In this document: one piece after another, positions 1-11,090 of the stretch
Numbering within the stretch: the stretch's first letter is position 1
How the letters are laid out: each line of letters opens with the position of its first letter
Source: Nageia nagi
Lineage: Eukaryota; Pinophyta
Assembly (NCBI GenBank): GCA_050084985.1
Contig: JBITNC010000001.1
Coordinates: 184,698,001-184,762,000, forward strand
Direction of reading: 5' to 3'
DNA length: 64,000 nt
Notes under the pieces: model-generated
Told to the model about the DNA's origin: nothing
The model's database searches: none
Seen by the model: the letters and a program-made list of their open reading frames with translations, nothing else
Position numbers and translations under genes: made by a program

Positions 1-560
1 GGTTCTTATTTATTGACTCAGCTAGTCCATTCCCATATGGGTAGTAATTTAAAGAGAATAACCAATATATTTCATACTTAGCAACAAAGTTTGACAAATT
101 AGCTCCAATGAATGCAAGACCATTATTTGATACAATAGTCTATGGGATACCAAAGAAAATAATTATCCTTTTGATCATCTCTATCACTACCTCTTGATCT
201 ACATTCTTACATGGCATAACTTATGACCATATTGTAAAATAATCTATTGCAATTAAAATAAACTTATGGCCCATTGAGGAATTAGAGTTTATAACACCAA
301 TGAAATCTAGAACCCATTATTGGAAGAGCTCCTCAATGACCATAGGTTTGAGAGGCACTGATGCTTATCTTCTTTTTCTCACATATTTGCTACATTTTTC
401 ATACTCTTGAGCTATCTTGAATGAGTCATGAAATATGATAGGCTAATAGTACCCAACATGTAACACTTTTACTGTAGTAGTTAGACCATTATAATGTCCT
501 CTAGAGAATCCATAATGAAATTCATGTAATATTCTCTAAGCTTCATCATGAGTCATACAT
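1..560 (-). pseudogene. Ty3/gypsy integrase (zinc region and catalytic core), partial
   Basis: Integrase joins the retroelement cDNA to chromosomal DNA. Near 500-380 the minus strand shows the end of the HHCC zinc-binding module: a Cys-Ser-Lys-Tyr stretch keeps one Cys and lacks the second. Near 300-180 follows the start of the core, with the first catalytic Asp in LDFIG. Near 140-100 the usual Ser-Asp-Asn-Gly reads SNNG, so the second catalytic Asp has become Asn. The Glu motif is kept as NGLAES near the left edge. The reading frame has stops. The C-terminus lies beyond the window. The enzyme is inactive as it stands. Confidence 0.85.
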
Positions 561-700
561 CTTAATAGGGTTTGATCAAAATTTTTTCTATAAATATGGT
601 CATCTATCATCACAAAATTTAAAGCTTAGAGCCTAAATATCCTCCTTTAAAACCTATCTAGGGATTCAAGACATTTACCAGTCTGAAAATTAAAAAAAAA

Positions 701-1290
701 TTATTTTATCCAATCACTTTCTTGATTAAGATGCTCTTCATCTTCAATAATAATAATCATGTGTGATACCTCTGCTATTTTTTCATAGAAAGCCCTACCC
801 CTAATAAGCTTGGTTGGTTTAATCTCTACATCATATTCCATTATTTTTGTAATCCAACCAACTTTTCCTTCACCTAATTCTCCTTGAATGACATAATTTC
901 TCACATCAAGGTGAACAATATATACAAGGATCTTATTATGGGACACATAATTCTTAAATTTTTAAAGTCCTTTTATTATATAAAACACTTGCTTCTCAAT
1001 AAATGAATACCTTTTTTGATGTTGGTGTAGTGTTTGGATATGAAAGGCAATTGGATGTTCTTCTTTCTGGTCATTCTTCTATGCTAAAAATGCAACAATA
1101 CTTTTCTTTGCCACATATGCATACATAATGAAATCTTTTGAAAAATCTAGGGTTTTCAATATAGAAGCTTTCGTTATAGCCTTTTTAATATCCTAAAAAA
1201 GGTCACTTTGCTTCCTCTAACTAAGAAAATACAACATCTTTCTTCAATATTGCAGTAATTAGAGATATAATTTTTAAAAAATTATTGATA
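701..1290 (-). pseudogene. Ty3/gypsy RNase H following RT (element I)
   Basis: The minus strand contains the C-terminal part of a retroelement RNase H and the linker to integrase. Near 840-800 it reads ITKIMEYDVEIKPTKLIRGR, a form typical of plant Ty3/gypsy polyproteins just before integrase. Further upstream, near 1080-960, there is a match to the segment where substrate-strand residues and the tether lie (HPIAFHIQ-like, EKQVFYII). Stops and at least one frameshift break it. It sits directly between RT and integrase, the canonical place for the gypsy RNase H. The family is certain; exact domain limits are not. Confidence 0.75.
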
Positions 1291-1439
1291 AATTTTCTAA
1301 CAAAATTGATTTGATCAAGGAAAGATTGCAAGGCCTTCTTATTAGAAGGGAGTGGTAATACTTTAATAGCTTTCACTCTATCTAGATCAATTACCAATCC
1401 CTTTTATGAAATAATATATCCAAGCAATTTCCCTTGATT

Positions 1440-2060
1440 AACCATAAAAATAGACTTTTTGGGATTGATTGAAATCCCAAACTCTACACATTTTTCAAAC
1501 ACTTATCTAAGATGTTCCAGGTGATCCTTTCTACTCTTATAAAATACTATGATATCATATAGGTAAGCTAGAATAATTTTATTTATTAGATCACTAAATG
1601 CATGATCCATATCCCTGTGAAAAGTATCTCCAATATTAGAAAGATCAAAGGGTATCCTTTGAAAAGTAAATGTCTCCCATCTAGTTGTGAATGCAATTTT
1701 GTATTGATCTTCATCTTTTACCCAAATTTGATTGAATCCCAAGTAACCATCAATCATGGAAAAGTAGGAAGCTTTAGCTATTGTATGTAGGATTTTTTCC
1801 ATGGGAGAAAGAGTATAATTATCCTTGAGATACACTTAGTTCAAATTTCTGAAATCTATGTACATAACTTGATCTCTCTACTCTTTTTTCATACTGGAAT
1901 AAGATTAGAAACCCAAGAGGAATTCTTGATAGGGTAGATAATTTTAGAATCTAGTAGTTTAATTAATTCATAGTTCATGGCTTCTTCTATTTTTGGGTTT
2001 ATCAACTTCTAATTTTACCTATATGGTTTGGCTTCTAGTTCAAGTTCAATGGTATGCTAG
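1440..2060 (-). pseudogene. Ty3/gypsy reverse transcriptase (element I)
   Basis: RT copies element RNA into cDNA. The minus strand at 1835-1503 gives a clean 110-residue stretch with the fingers-palm signature: DGYLGFNQI, then FTTRWETFTFQRIPFDLSN in place of the usual FRTPWGTF and MPFGLKN, then MDHAFSDLINK. The catalytic Tyr-X-Asp-Asp reads YLYD: the first Asp is Tyr, a G-to-T change that should abolish polymerisation. N-terminal RT sequence continues to about 2060 with stops (MNYELIKLL). Downstream lies RNase H; upstream lies an additional RNase H. Domain assignment is sure. Confidence 0.92.
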
Positions 2061-2559
2061 ATCACATTTTTATCATATGTTTTTAAATCATCATAATTCT
2101 AAGTAATTACCTATGAAAACCAATGATAGATATGAAAAATGGTCTTCTTTTCTTCTTTAGAGAATTTTGATCTAATTTTTATATACTTCCTAGGCTCTAG
2201 TTCTAGCTCAATATTACCCTCCTTTTGAATGGCCAAGGATTTGACCTTTTGGACATCCTCTAAATCAATAATCTTTCAAAAGAGAGTAATCCTTTTGGTA
2301 TGATATTATTCTTGAGTTGAATTATGTATGAATATTGGAAATAGTCAAGGATTTCTTTAATACCAAAGGTATGAGCCACTGCTTCATTTAGTAATAAATT
2401 CATAATATGTTCATTCGATTTAAATGCCTACCAAAAGTTTGTTACATCAAGAACTGATAGTCTATTTTGGAATTTAACTCCAAAGCTTCCTCTTTCATAA
2501 TGAGATGGATTATAATGTGCCCCTTGCTAGCAAGTGCTTTATCAACTTGATTATACCTT

Positions 2560-2890
2560 CTAAGAATAGATATAAAATTTATAACTAAGAATGACTCCAA
2601 CAAATCCCATACTCTATTCCTATAGATCTCTAGATAGTGATATTTTGCACTAATCTAGTTTTTTACTTTCTTTATGATTAATTCAGAATCACCATGCATA
2701 ATTAGACATTGATGCCCATATTGATTAATTTAAATAACCCTACATAAAGGGCTTCATATGCAATAGCATTGTTTGTACAAATCCATATGAATTTGAATGA
2801 GAATCATCTTATATGTCCTTCTAGTGATTTAAAAACAACACCAACTCCACATCCATTTTACACCTAGCTCCATCAAAGTACATTTTCCAT
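2560..2890 (-). pseudogene. Additional RNase H-like domain upstream of RT (element I)
   Basis: From about 2883 leftwards the minus strand reads MYFDGARCKMD, the standard first strand of an RNase H fold with its catalytic Asp. After one frame change follow NNAIAYEALYVGL, matching the NNxAEYEAL helix with the second catalytic residue shifted to Ala, and HGDSELIIKK, matching the GDSxLIVxQ strand with the third catalytic Asp. This is the archaeal-like RNase H that Tat-group elements carry besides the normal gypsy RNase H. Here it lies between protease and RT, not between RNase H and integrase as in element II. Several stops interrupt it. Confidence 0.75.
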
Positions 2891-2994
2891 ACCTCATGCT
2901 TCTTTTCAGCTATGATTGAAATTGGCTAAACATTTTTATATAAATAGTAGTTTCCCATACCAATGTCTATGACCTAATAATTTAATTCATTTGC

Positions 2995-3475
2995 TCAAAG
3001 GATTTTAGTTGTTAGTAGTATTTTTCTAAGTGTGTCCCTTTCAAACACTTCTACAAGTTCAAGGCCATTCATACAATTTTGCTCTGTGATCTTCTTAAGA
3101 TGAACACTTTTGGTACTCTCATTTAGAATCTTAACTTGCTTATTTTGGAAGGGAAGTAAAAGATGTGTATAATTTAAATCTAGGTACCCTCCCAATTTGG
3201 CAGTGAACTCTCTAGACAAACAAATTTCAAACAAAGATGGAAGATCAATAATAATAATATCTTGAATGACATAGATATCAAGGAATGCATTAAAGGTTAT
3301 TGAAACTCCTTTAACACTAGCAACAACATATATAGAGGAAGAATCCAATTGTATGACACCATTAATGCATCTAATGATATACAAATTCATTTAATTTACA
3401 ACTTATTTGGGAATTATGGTAATAGCAGCTTCGGTATCTATCATGTAGTTATTAACTACCCAACCTTCTAGTCTA
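2995..3475 (-). pseudogene. Retropepsin-type protease and flank (element I)
   Basis: The protease cleaves the element polyprotein. Near 3455-3420 the minus strand reads VNNYMIDTEAAITIIPK. The catalytic Asp-Thr-Gly has become Asp-Thr-Glu by a single G-to-A change. After a stop, 3390-2995 is open for 131 codons and carries the C-terminal half: a hydrophobic strand, then IDLPSLFEICLSREF and AKLGGYLDLNYTHLLLP, matching the conserved LLSRxWxAKLGG part of plant gypsy proteases. It lies between gag and the extra RNase H. It is inactive both by the Glu substitution and by the stop after the active site. Confidence 0.8.
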
Positions 3476-3779
3476 AGAGAAAGATAAAAAGGTGGGGGTC
3501 TTCTTATACCTATAGGAGTTGGAGGGACATTATCAGATATTCCAAATATAAAATTACACTTATTTACCCTTTTTTAACTATTTTTTAACTTCAAATCCTC
3601 TTGCAAAAGGTCCATATGGCCTAGAATCCTTAATGCATCAAACATGGTCATTTTAGAAGGTATTTTCTTCAATTCTTCTATAATGTTATATGGAGCATAT
3701 GGGACAAACTTACTTATTTTTGCTAGTCGATGAGCTTTGGATTGATAAGTGGCCTTTTCCTTGTGATGATCAATGATAA

Positions 3780-5267
3780 GTGAATATCTTAATGGATGAG
3801 GCCTCTCCTTCTTTAGGACTTCTTTTTTGGTTGCAACGGGATTTACAACTATAGAGGTAGTATTACCTAGGTTCTAAGAAATATGACCTAGATGTGTAGC
3901 AACTTGAATTTCTTGATTATGTGGTTGTATCATAGGAGCCTTATCTTTTTTTGGTTAAGGTTACACTATAATGGCCTATTGATTTTGTTGAGTGACTTGG
4001 GGCTATTATGGGGTCACTAAAGATGAGGCTTTAGTTTGTACACAATTGTCTTATTCTCTAGCATAGTTTAAAAGCCAAAAATTAACCATGTTAAGGTTAG
4101 TAGTAGGATCTAATGTAGGTTCCACCATTTGGAATGAATGCAACCCCAAACATTGGTGTTGATAGATGACACATGATTCTAAGAAATGAGGAGCTAAAAA
4201 TGGAGGGCACCATTCTATAATTCCCATAGCATCACTCATTGTAGAACTTATCATAATAACATTATCAATTAGTTTAGGAAAAATTGGCTATTCTAGTTGG
4301 TTATTCATGAATTGAAATTTAGGCTGGTACTGATTACTATATCTTCTATAATTGAAACCTTGATTCTTCCTCTCTTATAGAGTGAGCTTATTAGTAAGGT
4401 TCCTAATAGTTACCTCCAATTGCCTTACCTTTCCTCCTCTTAATATTTGAATCAACATTTGTACTTGTAGATGCAAAAGCAAGTAGTGATAGTACTTGAT
4501 TCTAAACAATAGGTTTAGGAATCGATGGTAAGGCTAATACTCCAAGATGAGCAATTTATGGGGCTTATTTAGGAGTTAAATTAGGAAATAAATACATAAT
4601 AGTTCTTAGTTGCATCTTTATAGAGGATACCAAAGTATGTTCATAGGTTTTAGCTATTTGGTAGACATCTGGAAAGTATCTCTAGACATAATAATAAGCA
4701 TATTAAGATTAGGGAGAAAGGCTTTTCTATAATATACCAAAGCTTGTGCATTTGTTGGTCTAATCTTAATCGAAATAGATTTCCATGTTTTCTCAAATTT
4801 GTTATTAGAATCAATAATAGATGAGGATGCCTTTTGATACATGCTATAAGGTTTAGAAAGGTACTATCATTACCATTAGTAGCAAATATTTTAATCAAAG
4901 CTTGACATAACTCTCACTAGGTATTTATAGATTGAGGGGTGAGAGTTTGAAACCATTCGATTACTTTGAATTCAAAGGAATGTGATAATAATTTGATCAT
5001 CACCATTTCATCAATAATATAAAAACTCAAATCCAAAAGAGAAATATCCTAAGAATGCTCATATGGTGTCTTAGTAGACTCATCATATTCAAGTAAAACT
5101 TTGAAAGCTTCTTGAGGAATAGCTGGTGAGTTAGTAGCAACTACCAAAGGATGTCCATTATTCCAAGTAGGGAAATTAGCAGACCAAGCCATGCTTGAAG
5201 TAGTTGTATCAAGTGAAGGATTTTTTAGGGATGAGTTGAATATGGCTAATAATGGAATAGCTCTCAA
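3780..5267 (-). pseudogene. Ty3/gypsy gag (element I)
   Basis: Gag forms the virus-like particle and binds element RNA. The first recognisable part starts near 5267 (MRAIPLLAIFNSS) followed by a MAWSANFPTW-like stretch. Capsid-like sequence continues through 5050-4650 in changing frames (for example HLLLILITNL). Near 4254-4050 a frame holds a zinc-knuckle-like segment, WCPPFLAPHFLESC, in which the second Cys is Phe, then a linker ending NFWLLNY. I infer gag from position upstream of protease and from this Cys-His segment. Boundaries are approximate and there are many stops. Confidence 0.65.
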
Positions 5268-5279
5268 AGGAATTTAAGG

Positions 5280-7430
5280 GGACAATATCCATGAAATCTT
5301 TCTCCTAGTCCTCCTATGAGGAATTGATAGCTCTTGAAATCTAGGCTATTTGAGAGAATTTCTAGCACTAGTTCTAGTAAGTCTACATTTTGAAGGTTCC
5401 AAGGTTTGAAATGTTAATTTTTTGATAGCATAATCACCAATAAGGTAATAAAAACCTTATAATATTTCAAATAAGTAAGTGAAAGCTAACCAAGCATAGC
5501 TATCTAGCATATTTATGCCCACTAAATATGAAATTTAGCCCATGTCCCATTGAGCATATCAAAAATGGACTTTTCTACTATTAATTGGTATAATGTAACC
5601 TTAAGGGTTTGGTCTAGTTGTGTTCTCCAATAATAGCATCCTTGAAATAGAAGAAGGTAGTGGGATATGCGCTCATGTTTATTTTCTACTCAATATCTAG
5701 GTTATAGGATGGTTCCTTTATATTACAAAGGTTAAAAGTAACAAGAAAGAGATGAAAAGGCTAAGAGTAATAGGAAAGAGATAAATACATAAAAATAACA
5801 AGCAAAATAACATTGTATAGCCTAGGAATTGCAACTCAATCAACAATCCATAGCCAAGATTAAGAATAGTAAACTATCTTACCCTTGGGATCTCATAGTC
5901 ACAATACATAACCACAACTTAAGATAACATTTCATACATAATATTTATAAAATGTAACAAACAACCACATATTGCAAAGGGAAAAGCATTATCAATTTGA
6001 ATTGTCACACATGAAATCATCTTATATACTTGGGCAAATTTTCTAGAATGTTCAATCATTTGGACTTACAACAGTCCACTATTTATGTATTTACATCAAC
6101 CATTAGGTGGTTGTTCACCATTAATACACTTAACTAATCTATCTATCTAAAAATAGTAAAAAAAACTATGTACAAATGTACAATTCCAATCACAACTATG
6201 TTAAATTACATAATGAACAAGTATAATTAGTGCCAAAGTCTAGGAACTTGATGTCTCTAAGCTATTGTACTATTAATTTGTAATCCTTTTGACTTGTCAT
6301 TGATTGAATTATCCTAAGAATGTAGCTAATTGAAGATGCACTATCTATCAATTTGATTGGTATGATTTGGCATTATATTCTATCGATAGCAATCTAACTC
6401 CCTTCAACCATTAATGATGAGCACTATAATTCTCAATTGCATGGAATAATGAGGGCAATGAATAGGGTATCATTGTAATCCTAAGAAAAATTGCTACTAT
6501 AACATAGAAATGAGCCATGGTCAATATATTGATAGATCCCTAGGTGTCAAACACTCATGATCAAGTGGACCCTGATGTTCTTTCCCATTCATTATTCTTC
6601 CTCTTATTTGGTGAGCTCTATTGATTATAGGGGCTTGCTTAACACCCATCGATTTTAGGCAAAAGTTATGATGTCATCACTCAAAATTGAAAAGCTCTAT
6701 TTAGTTGTATTTATGAAATATCTCCTGGTGAATGTCATATATCCTACTGATTTTGTGAAAAAGGCATGACATCATCACTCAAAATTGATCGACTCTAGGA
6801 AGATGGTTTTTTGAAATGTCTCCTACTTATTTTTAATGTACGATAAAAACTTTTCTCTAGGAATCCATGAGCTTTACAACATCACCTACTGGTAACTTTA
6901 ACTCAATAAAGACTCTTATTTATAGCAATTATTGGAAAAATCTATATTCCTATAATACCCAGATTTGATTTAGACACCTACTTTCCTTACATATTTGATA
7001 CTTCTTGAACATAATACATCAAATCCTAAATATGACTTCAACATGAATCCTATGACCTATGACTCTCCATTTATGTACATTTATCAAAAAAATAGTAAAT
7101 TAGACTATGACTAATTTTTTACAATTATTACAACACCCGCTACATAGCAGTTAGACTTTGAAACAAAATTGGTTAAGACTCATATGCATATGAACAGTTG
7201 CTTGACTATTGACAATACCTGAAACTCTTTAGACTTGACCAAAATCTTGACAAAAATATGAAGTATAAATAAGAGACTCCTTTTGATCATTTACAAAAAT
7301 GAAAGTGAAACAAGAGGCAAGGATCAAGAATAGATTTATTATAAATTAATTAAATAATAAAGAATATCATAATGTTACCCTGTTCTCATAGTGTAATTCT
7401 AAAAGAATAATAGTAACATGCTTTTCTTAT
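5280..7430. other. Non-coding AT-rich stretch, possibly 5' leader and LTR of element I
   Basis: No domain could be read on either strand. By position it should hold the 5' untranslated region and 5' LTR of element I (minus), and the lost gag region of element II (plus). No convincing primer-binding site was found. The only structure I can support is the 97-bp tandem duplication listed separately. Confidence 0.4.
6664..6860. repeat. 97-bp imperfect tandem duplication
   Basis: The motif GATGTCATCACTCAAAATTG at 6671 recurs as GACATCATCACTCAAAATTG at 6768, an offset of 97. The following bases also align (GAAATATCTCCT against GAAATGTCTCCT). Two copies only, with substitutions; non-coding. Confidence 0.7.
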
Positions 7431-7440
7431 AAGAGAGTGA

Positions 7441-7720
7441 ATTCCCTAGTGAATATTTTATTGAAAAGAATTTAGGAATGTAAATCCATGTTTATATTAA
7501 TGGTTTTCCTATTAAAAAAGCATTGATTGATACTGGTTATAATGTAAATGTTTGTTCAATTGAATTATTGGAATTTCCTAGTGAAGATGTTATTGAAAAT
7601 AATTTAGGACTGTATATCCATGTTAATATTGATGGTGTTCCTATTAACAAATCATTAATTGATATTGGTTATAATGTAAATGCTTATTCAATCGAATTGT
7701 TGCAAAAATATTTTCCTTAG
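7441..7720 (+). pseudogene. Ty3/gypsy protease with internally duplicated active-site segment
   Basis: Two copies of a 132-bp (44-codon) unit lie in tandem, aligned from about 7441 and 7573. Each codes for a strand, then PINKSLID or similar and the active-site loop. The first copy keeps LIDTGYNVN with catalytic Asp-Thr-Gly; the second reads LIDIGYNVN, with Thr changed to Ile. From 7523 to 7720 both active-site loops lie in one open frame. A retropepsin monomer normally has one such loop and works as a dimer. The duplication probably arose by unequal exchange or template jumping; whether it ever worked cannot be told. Confidence 0.75.
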
Positions 7721-7999
7721 ATTTATGCAAAAATGAGAAAAACCATTATTAGCATAAAAGTGTTTGATAATATTGAAAAAAGAATGTATTGGATATGTAT
7801 CTATGCCTATTGAAGTAGGTGATAAAATTCTTCATCAAAAGTTTATGTTTTTCAAGTAAAATTTTCATATAACTTGTTGCTTGATAGACTATGGATCCAT
7901 AATATTAGGGTTGTTGCTTCCATATTGCATCGATCGATTAAATTTATGCACAAATGCAAGTAGGTTACTATTCATGTAGACATAATTCTACTAATGTAT

Positions 8000-8880
8000 G
8001 TTAAGCAGCTAAGAGGTATTTGATTCCTCATGATTTGGTTAAAAGTGAAGAGGATACACCAACACCTATCAATGATGTTAGTCTGCAAGAGGTAGATCTT
8101 GAAGCATACAAAATCCTAGAGATTGATATCAAGGAGAAATTTAGAGAGATTGTACAACCTATTTCTATCCCAAAAATGCAACAATACAACCTAGATAAAG
8201 ATGAAGTCAAGAATTATTTCTCTATTATAGATAAGGAAGATGATCTTGTTGAAAAATGAATGTGCTCTATTAGGAACATGAAGAAAAATGTGCATCATAA
8301 AATGAAGATACTAATTTTGTCTTGCAAGTTTTGTTATTCAAGGTAAGTATGCATTTTAATAGTATCAATTCTGCATTTGCTAACCAATATATGCATAAAT
8401 GTTAGTATGGTGGAAAAGGATTAGATAAGAATGAGTAGGGTATCATAGAGCCTTTTCCAAATGAAGGTAAATATTAGAGAAAAATTGAAGTTGGATTTTA
8501 TGAGTCTACACCTAACTCATCCTTAGCTCCAAACATCTAGCATGTTGATAGTAGTGATTAAGGATATACTATATATATCTTTGATGAATGGCTACATTAT
8601 AGTATGATGCATGGTCCAATGGAAGAGTTACATGCTTACTATGCAGATTCATTCTTGCCTCCTAATGCTCCATTTCAAGTGGACATCTTCTAGAATGATG
8701 ATACCATTCTTGAGAAGTTGGGGGCACAAAGTGAGTTGCCCTTGTCTAGTGAAAAGGGGATTGCAACTTGGTTCATGCAACATTAGGCTTATTTTGATGA
8801 GGAGGTCTATGTAGATCATGCAGATATTATAGGTTAGATCCCCACCCTTTCTCTTTACTTTTTGTTTAGTTTTCATTGAG
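8000..8880 (+). pseudogene. Linker between protease and RT (element II)
   Basis: The stretch from 8020 to 8259 is open for 79 codons, acidic and without a known domain (begins MIPHDLVKSEEDTPTPIND). Further on, near 8650-8820, an interrupted frame reads PPNAPFQVDIF, LEKLGAQSELPLSSEKGI and YFDEEVYVDHADI. I recognise this as the conserved spacer that many plant Tat-type polyproteins carry before RT. Its function is unknown to me. Stops are frequent. Confidence 0.55.
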
Positions 8881-8992
8881 TCAGTCTTAGGTCTAAGTAG
8901 TTAATATTTCATTTTCAATCATCCTATTTCCTTAATGAAATGACATCACTAGGATCTTAGCACCACTACTCCATTATTCATATCTTTGATGG

Positions 8993-9790
8993 TTGAGTTT
9001 GGATGCAATAATAGGGGAATTTCCTATGTCTCCCCAACTTAGTGAAGAAATATCCTATCTTAGTAAAGAAATAATAGAATTAAATATTAGTACCAAAGAG
9101 GACCCAAAGTTGATTAAAATAGGAGCTTGGTTAACCTTGGAAGAATGGGAAAGGTACCACTTAGTGTTAAAAAATTTCTCTAATATCTTTGCTTGGTATT
9201 ATTCTAATATGTCTGGTCTTGATCTTGATTTTTTCTATCATAATTCAGTTCTAAATGAAAATGTAAAACCAATCCAATAAAATCCAAGAAAAATGCATCC
9301 TAAGGTAGCCCTTGCTATTAAAAAGGAAATAAAAAATATCTTGCTACTGGTTTTATTATTCCTATTGATTATTCCCTATGGATTTCTAACATTGTGCTTG
9401 TAGCTAAGCCTAATGGTGGAATAAGATGTTGTATAGATTTTAGGGATAGTAACAAGGCATGTCCTAAACATGCCTTTCATTTGCCTAATATTGATATGAT
9501 TTTAGATTCAAAAGTATGTCATGAAATTTTATCTTTCATGGATGGTTTTTCTAGATACAAACTAAGGATCAACATAAGATAGCTTTTGTTACTCCTTGGG
9601 GCACATTTTTTTGGGTGCTCATGCCTTTTGGTCTAAAGAATGTAGGTGCAACTTATTAGAGAGACATGGTGAGTATGTTCCATGATATGATCCATGAAAG
9701 TGTTGACGTATATGTTGATGATATTTTAGCAAAGTACACAATAAAATATGAGCATATTTCATATTTGAGAAATATTTTCTAAAGAATAAG
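8993..9790 (+). pseudogene. Ty3/gypsy reverse transcriptase (element II)
   Basis: 8993-9280 encodes the RT N-terminal lead-in, with FSNIFAWYYSNMSGLD and VKPIQ, and 9394-9582 encodes VAKPNGGIRCCIDFRDSNKA and the palm start SFMDGFSRY. After a frameshift follow MPFGLKN, GATY, a TAG where Gln is expected, and at about 9706-9735 VDVYVDDILAK. The catalytic Tyr-Val-Asp-Asp is therefore intact here, unlike elements I and III. At least two frameshifts and several stops make it a pseudogene. The next domain is the RT connection and RNase H. Confidence 0.93.
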
Positions 9791-9879
9791 AAAATACAAG
9801 TTGAAGTGGAAGCTTGAAAAAGTGTGCAATTATAGTATCATTAGGTAATTGCTTGGTTTAATTATTTTAAGAAGAGAAA

Positions 9880-10560
9880 TAGAGGTGGATCCAAAGAAAG
9901 CTACAACCATTGTTGATTTACCTCCTCCTAAGAATTTGAAAGAGTTGATAAGTCTTCAAGGAAAAGTTCAAGCAATCAAAAGGTTCATTACTTAGTTAGC
10001 CGATGTGACTTTCCCATTTTCTCATTTGTTGAAGAAAGGTGAGAAATTCATTTGGGATGAAAAGTATCAAAAGGCTTAGGATAACATAAAAAGGTACCTT
10101 GCTAACACTCTAGTTTTGGACTACTATGATTTAGATAAGATTTTGTTACTTTATGTTTCAACAATATTAAGTGTATTAGGGGAAATGTTAGCTTAAAAGG
10201 ATAACAATAATAAGGAAAGAGAAATCTATTATATCAATAAGAATTTACTTGATGGTATACTCTAATAGAAAATATGTATTTTACTATAGTATTATTATTC
10301 AAAAAGTTAATACATTACATGCTTAGAATCACAACATATGTCATAGCTCAAGCTGATCCTGTCGAATATCTCATATCAAATCATAACATTCGGAAGAGCT
10401 GCAAAATGGGTAATGTTACTTCAAGAGTTTAATTTGGTCTTTATCACTAAAAAATCAATAAAGAAATAGGATATAGCAGATTTCATTACCAATCATACAA
10501 GAAATAAAGTATCTCAAACTCAATAAGAGTTACCATATGAAGTGGATAATTAGAACAATC
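9880..10560 (+). pseudogene. RT connection and gypsy RNase H (element II)
   Basis: Interrupted frames continue from RT: an EVDPKKATTIVDLPPPKN-like thumb at about 9888, then a FPFSHLLKKGEKFIW stretch at about 10010, then LLLYVSTILSVLGEML near 10145, the first strand of the gypsy RNase H (catalytic Asp replaced in this reading), and ITTYVIAQADPVEYL near 10330. The last matches the linker just before the Tat second RNase H. Heavily broken. Assignment rests on order and on these conserved pieces. Confidence 0.65.
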
Positions 10561-10639
10561 ATAATCTTAGCATCACCACTACAGTCTTGCACTGCCACTC
10601 TATTCTTAAGCCTAAGTATCTATAAGTTTTTATTAGTTT

Positions 10640-11090
10640 TGTGTAAAGCAATGAATTTACCTTATTATTTTATGGTTCTAAATGCATTCACAAAGCAAGG
10701 GAAGTAATTATCTTAATCAATCCTCACAATGATGTTATCCCTATGTATTATCACTTAAATTTTGATTGTACTAATAACATGGTAGAATATGAGGCTCTTA
10801 ACTTAGGTTAGAAGGTTGCAATTATTATTAAAGTAAAAAAGATAGAAATCTTTGGTGATTTTCAACTAATAGTGAAGTAAGTGTCAAACATCTATAACAC
10901 CAAAGATCCCAAATTGCAACTGTAGAAAGAAATAGTGGAAAGTCTTCATATCTACTTCAATGAGTATGAAATTGATAACATTCCAAGAGACAATAATAGG
11001 TATGCTGATGCTATGGCTAGTGCTACTTCCCTTGCTACCATAAACATAGAATATGAGGAAACTATTCTTACAATAAAAAATATAGGTAAG
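10640..11090 (+). pseudogene. Second, archaeal-like RNase H (element II)
   Basis: Near 10760-10900 the plus strand reads NNMVEYEALNLG and KIEIFGDFQLIVK, equivalent to the EYEAL helix and the GDSxLIVxQ strand of RNase H; the GDS has become GDF. From 10935 the frame is open: ESLHIYFNEYEIDNIPRDNN, then RYADAMASATSLA, matching the final NxxADxLA helix with its catalytic Asp. This domain lies between the gypsy RNase H and integrase, the usual Tat position. It has stops in its first half. Confidence 0.78.

Larger units (their letters stand above)
1..5280 (-). mobile_element. Ty3/gypsy element I, partial and decayed
   Basis: Reading the minus strand from about 5270 to 1 gives, in order, gag, an aspartic protease, an RNase H-like domain, reverse transcriptase, a second RNase H and an integrase core that runs off the left edge. 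RT followed by RNase H and integrase is the Ty3/gypsy order; two RNase H domains are typical of the plant Tat group. The frames are broken by many stops, mostly where Gln or Trp codons are expected. The 5' LTR should lie to the right of 5280, but I could not fix its ends; a TGTTG at about 7133 read on the minus strand is a weak candidate. The 3' LTR is outside the window. Confidence 0.9.

Noticed and set aside
7133-7140. Possible outer end of the 5' LTR of element I (TGTTG on minus strand)
   Set aside because: Only the short terminal motif supports it; no partner LTR or primer site in the window.
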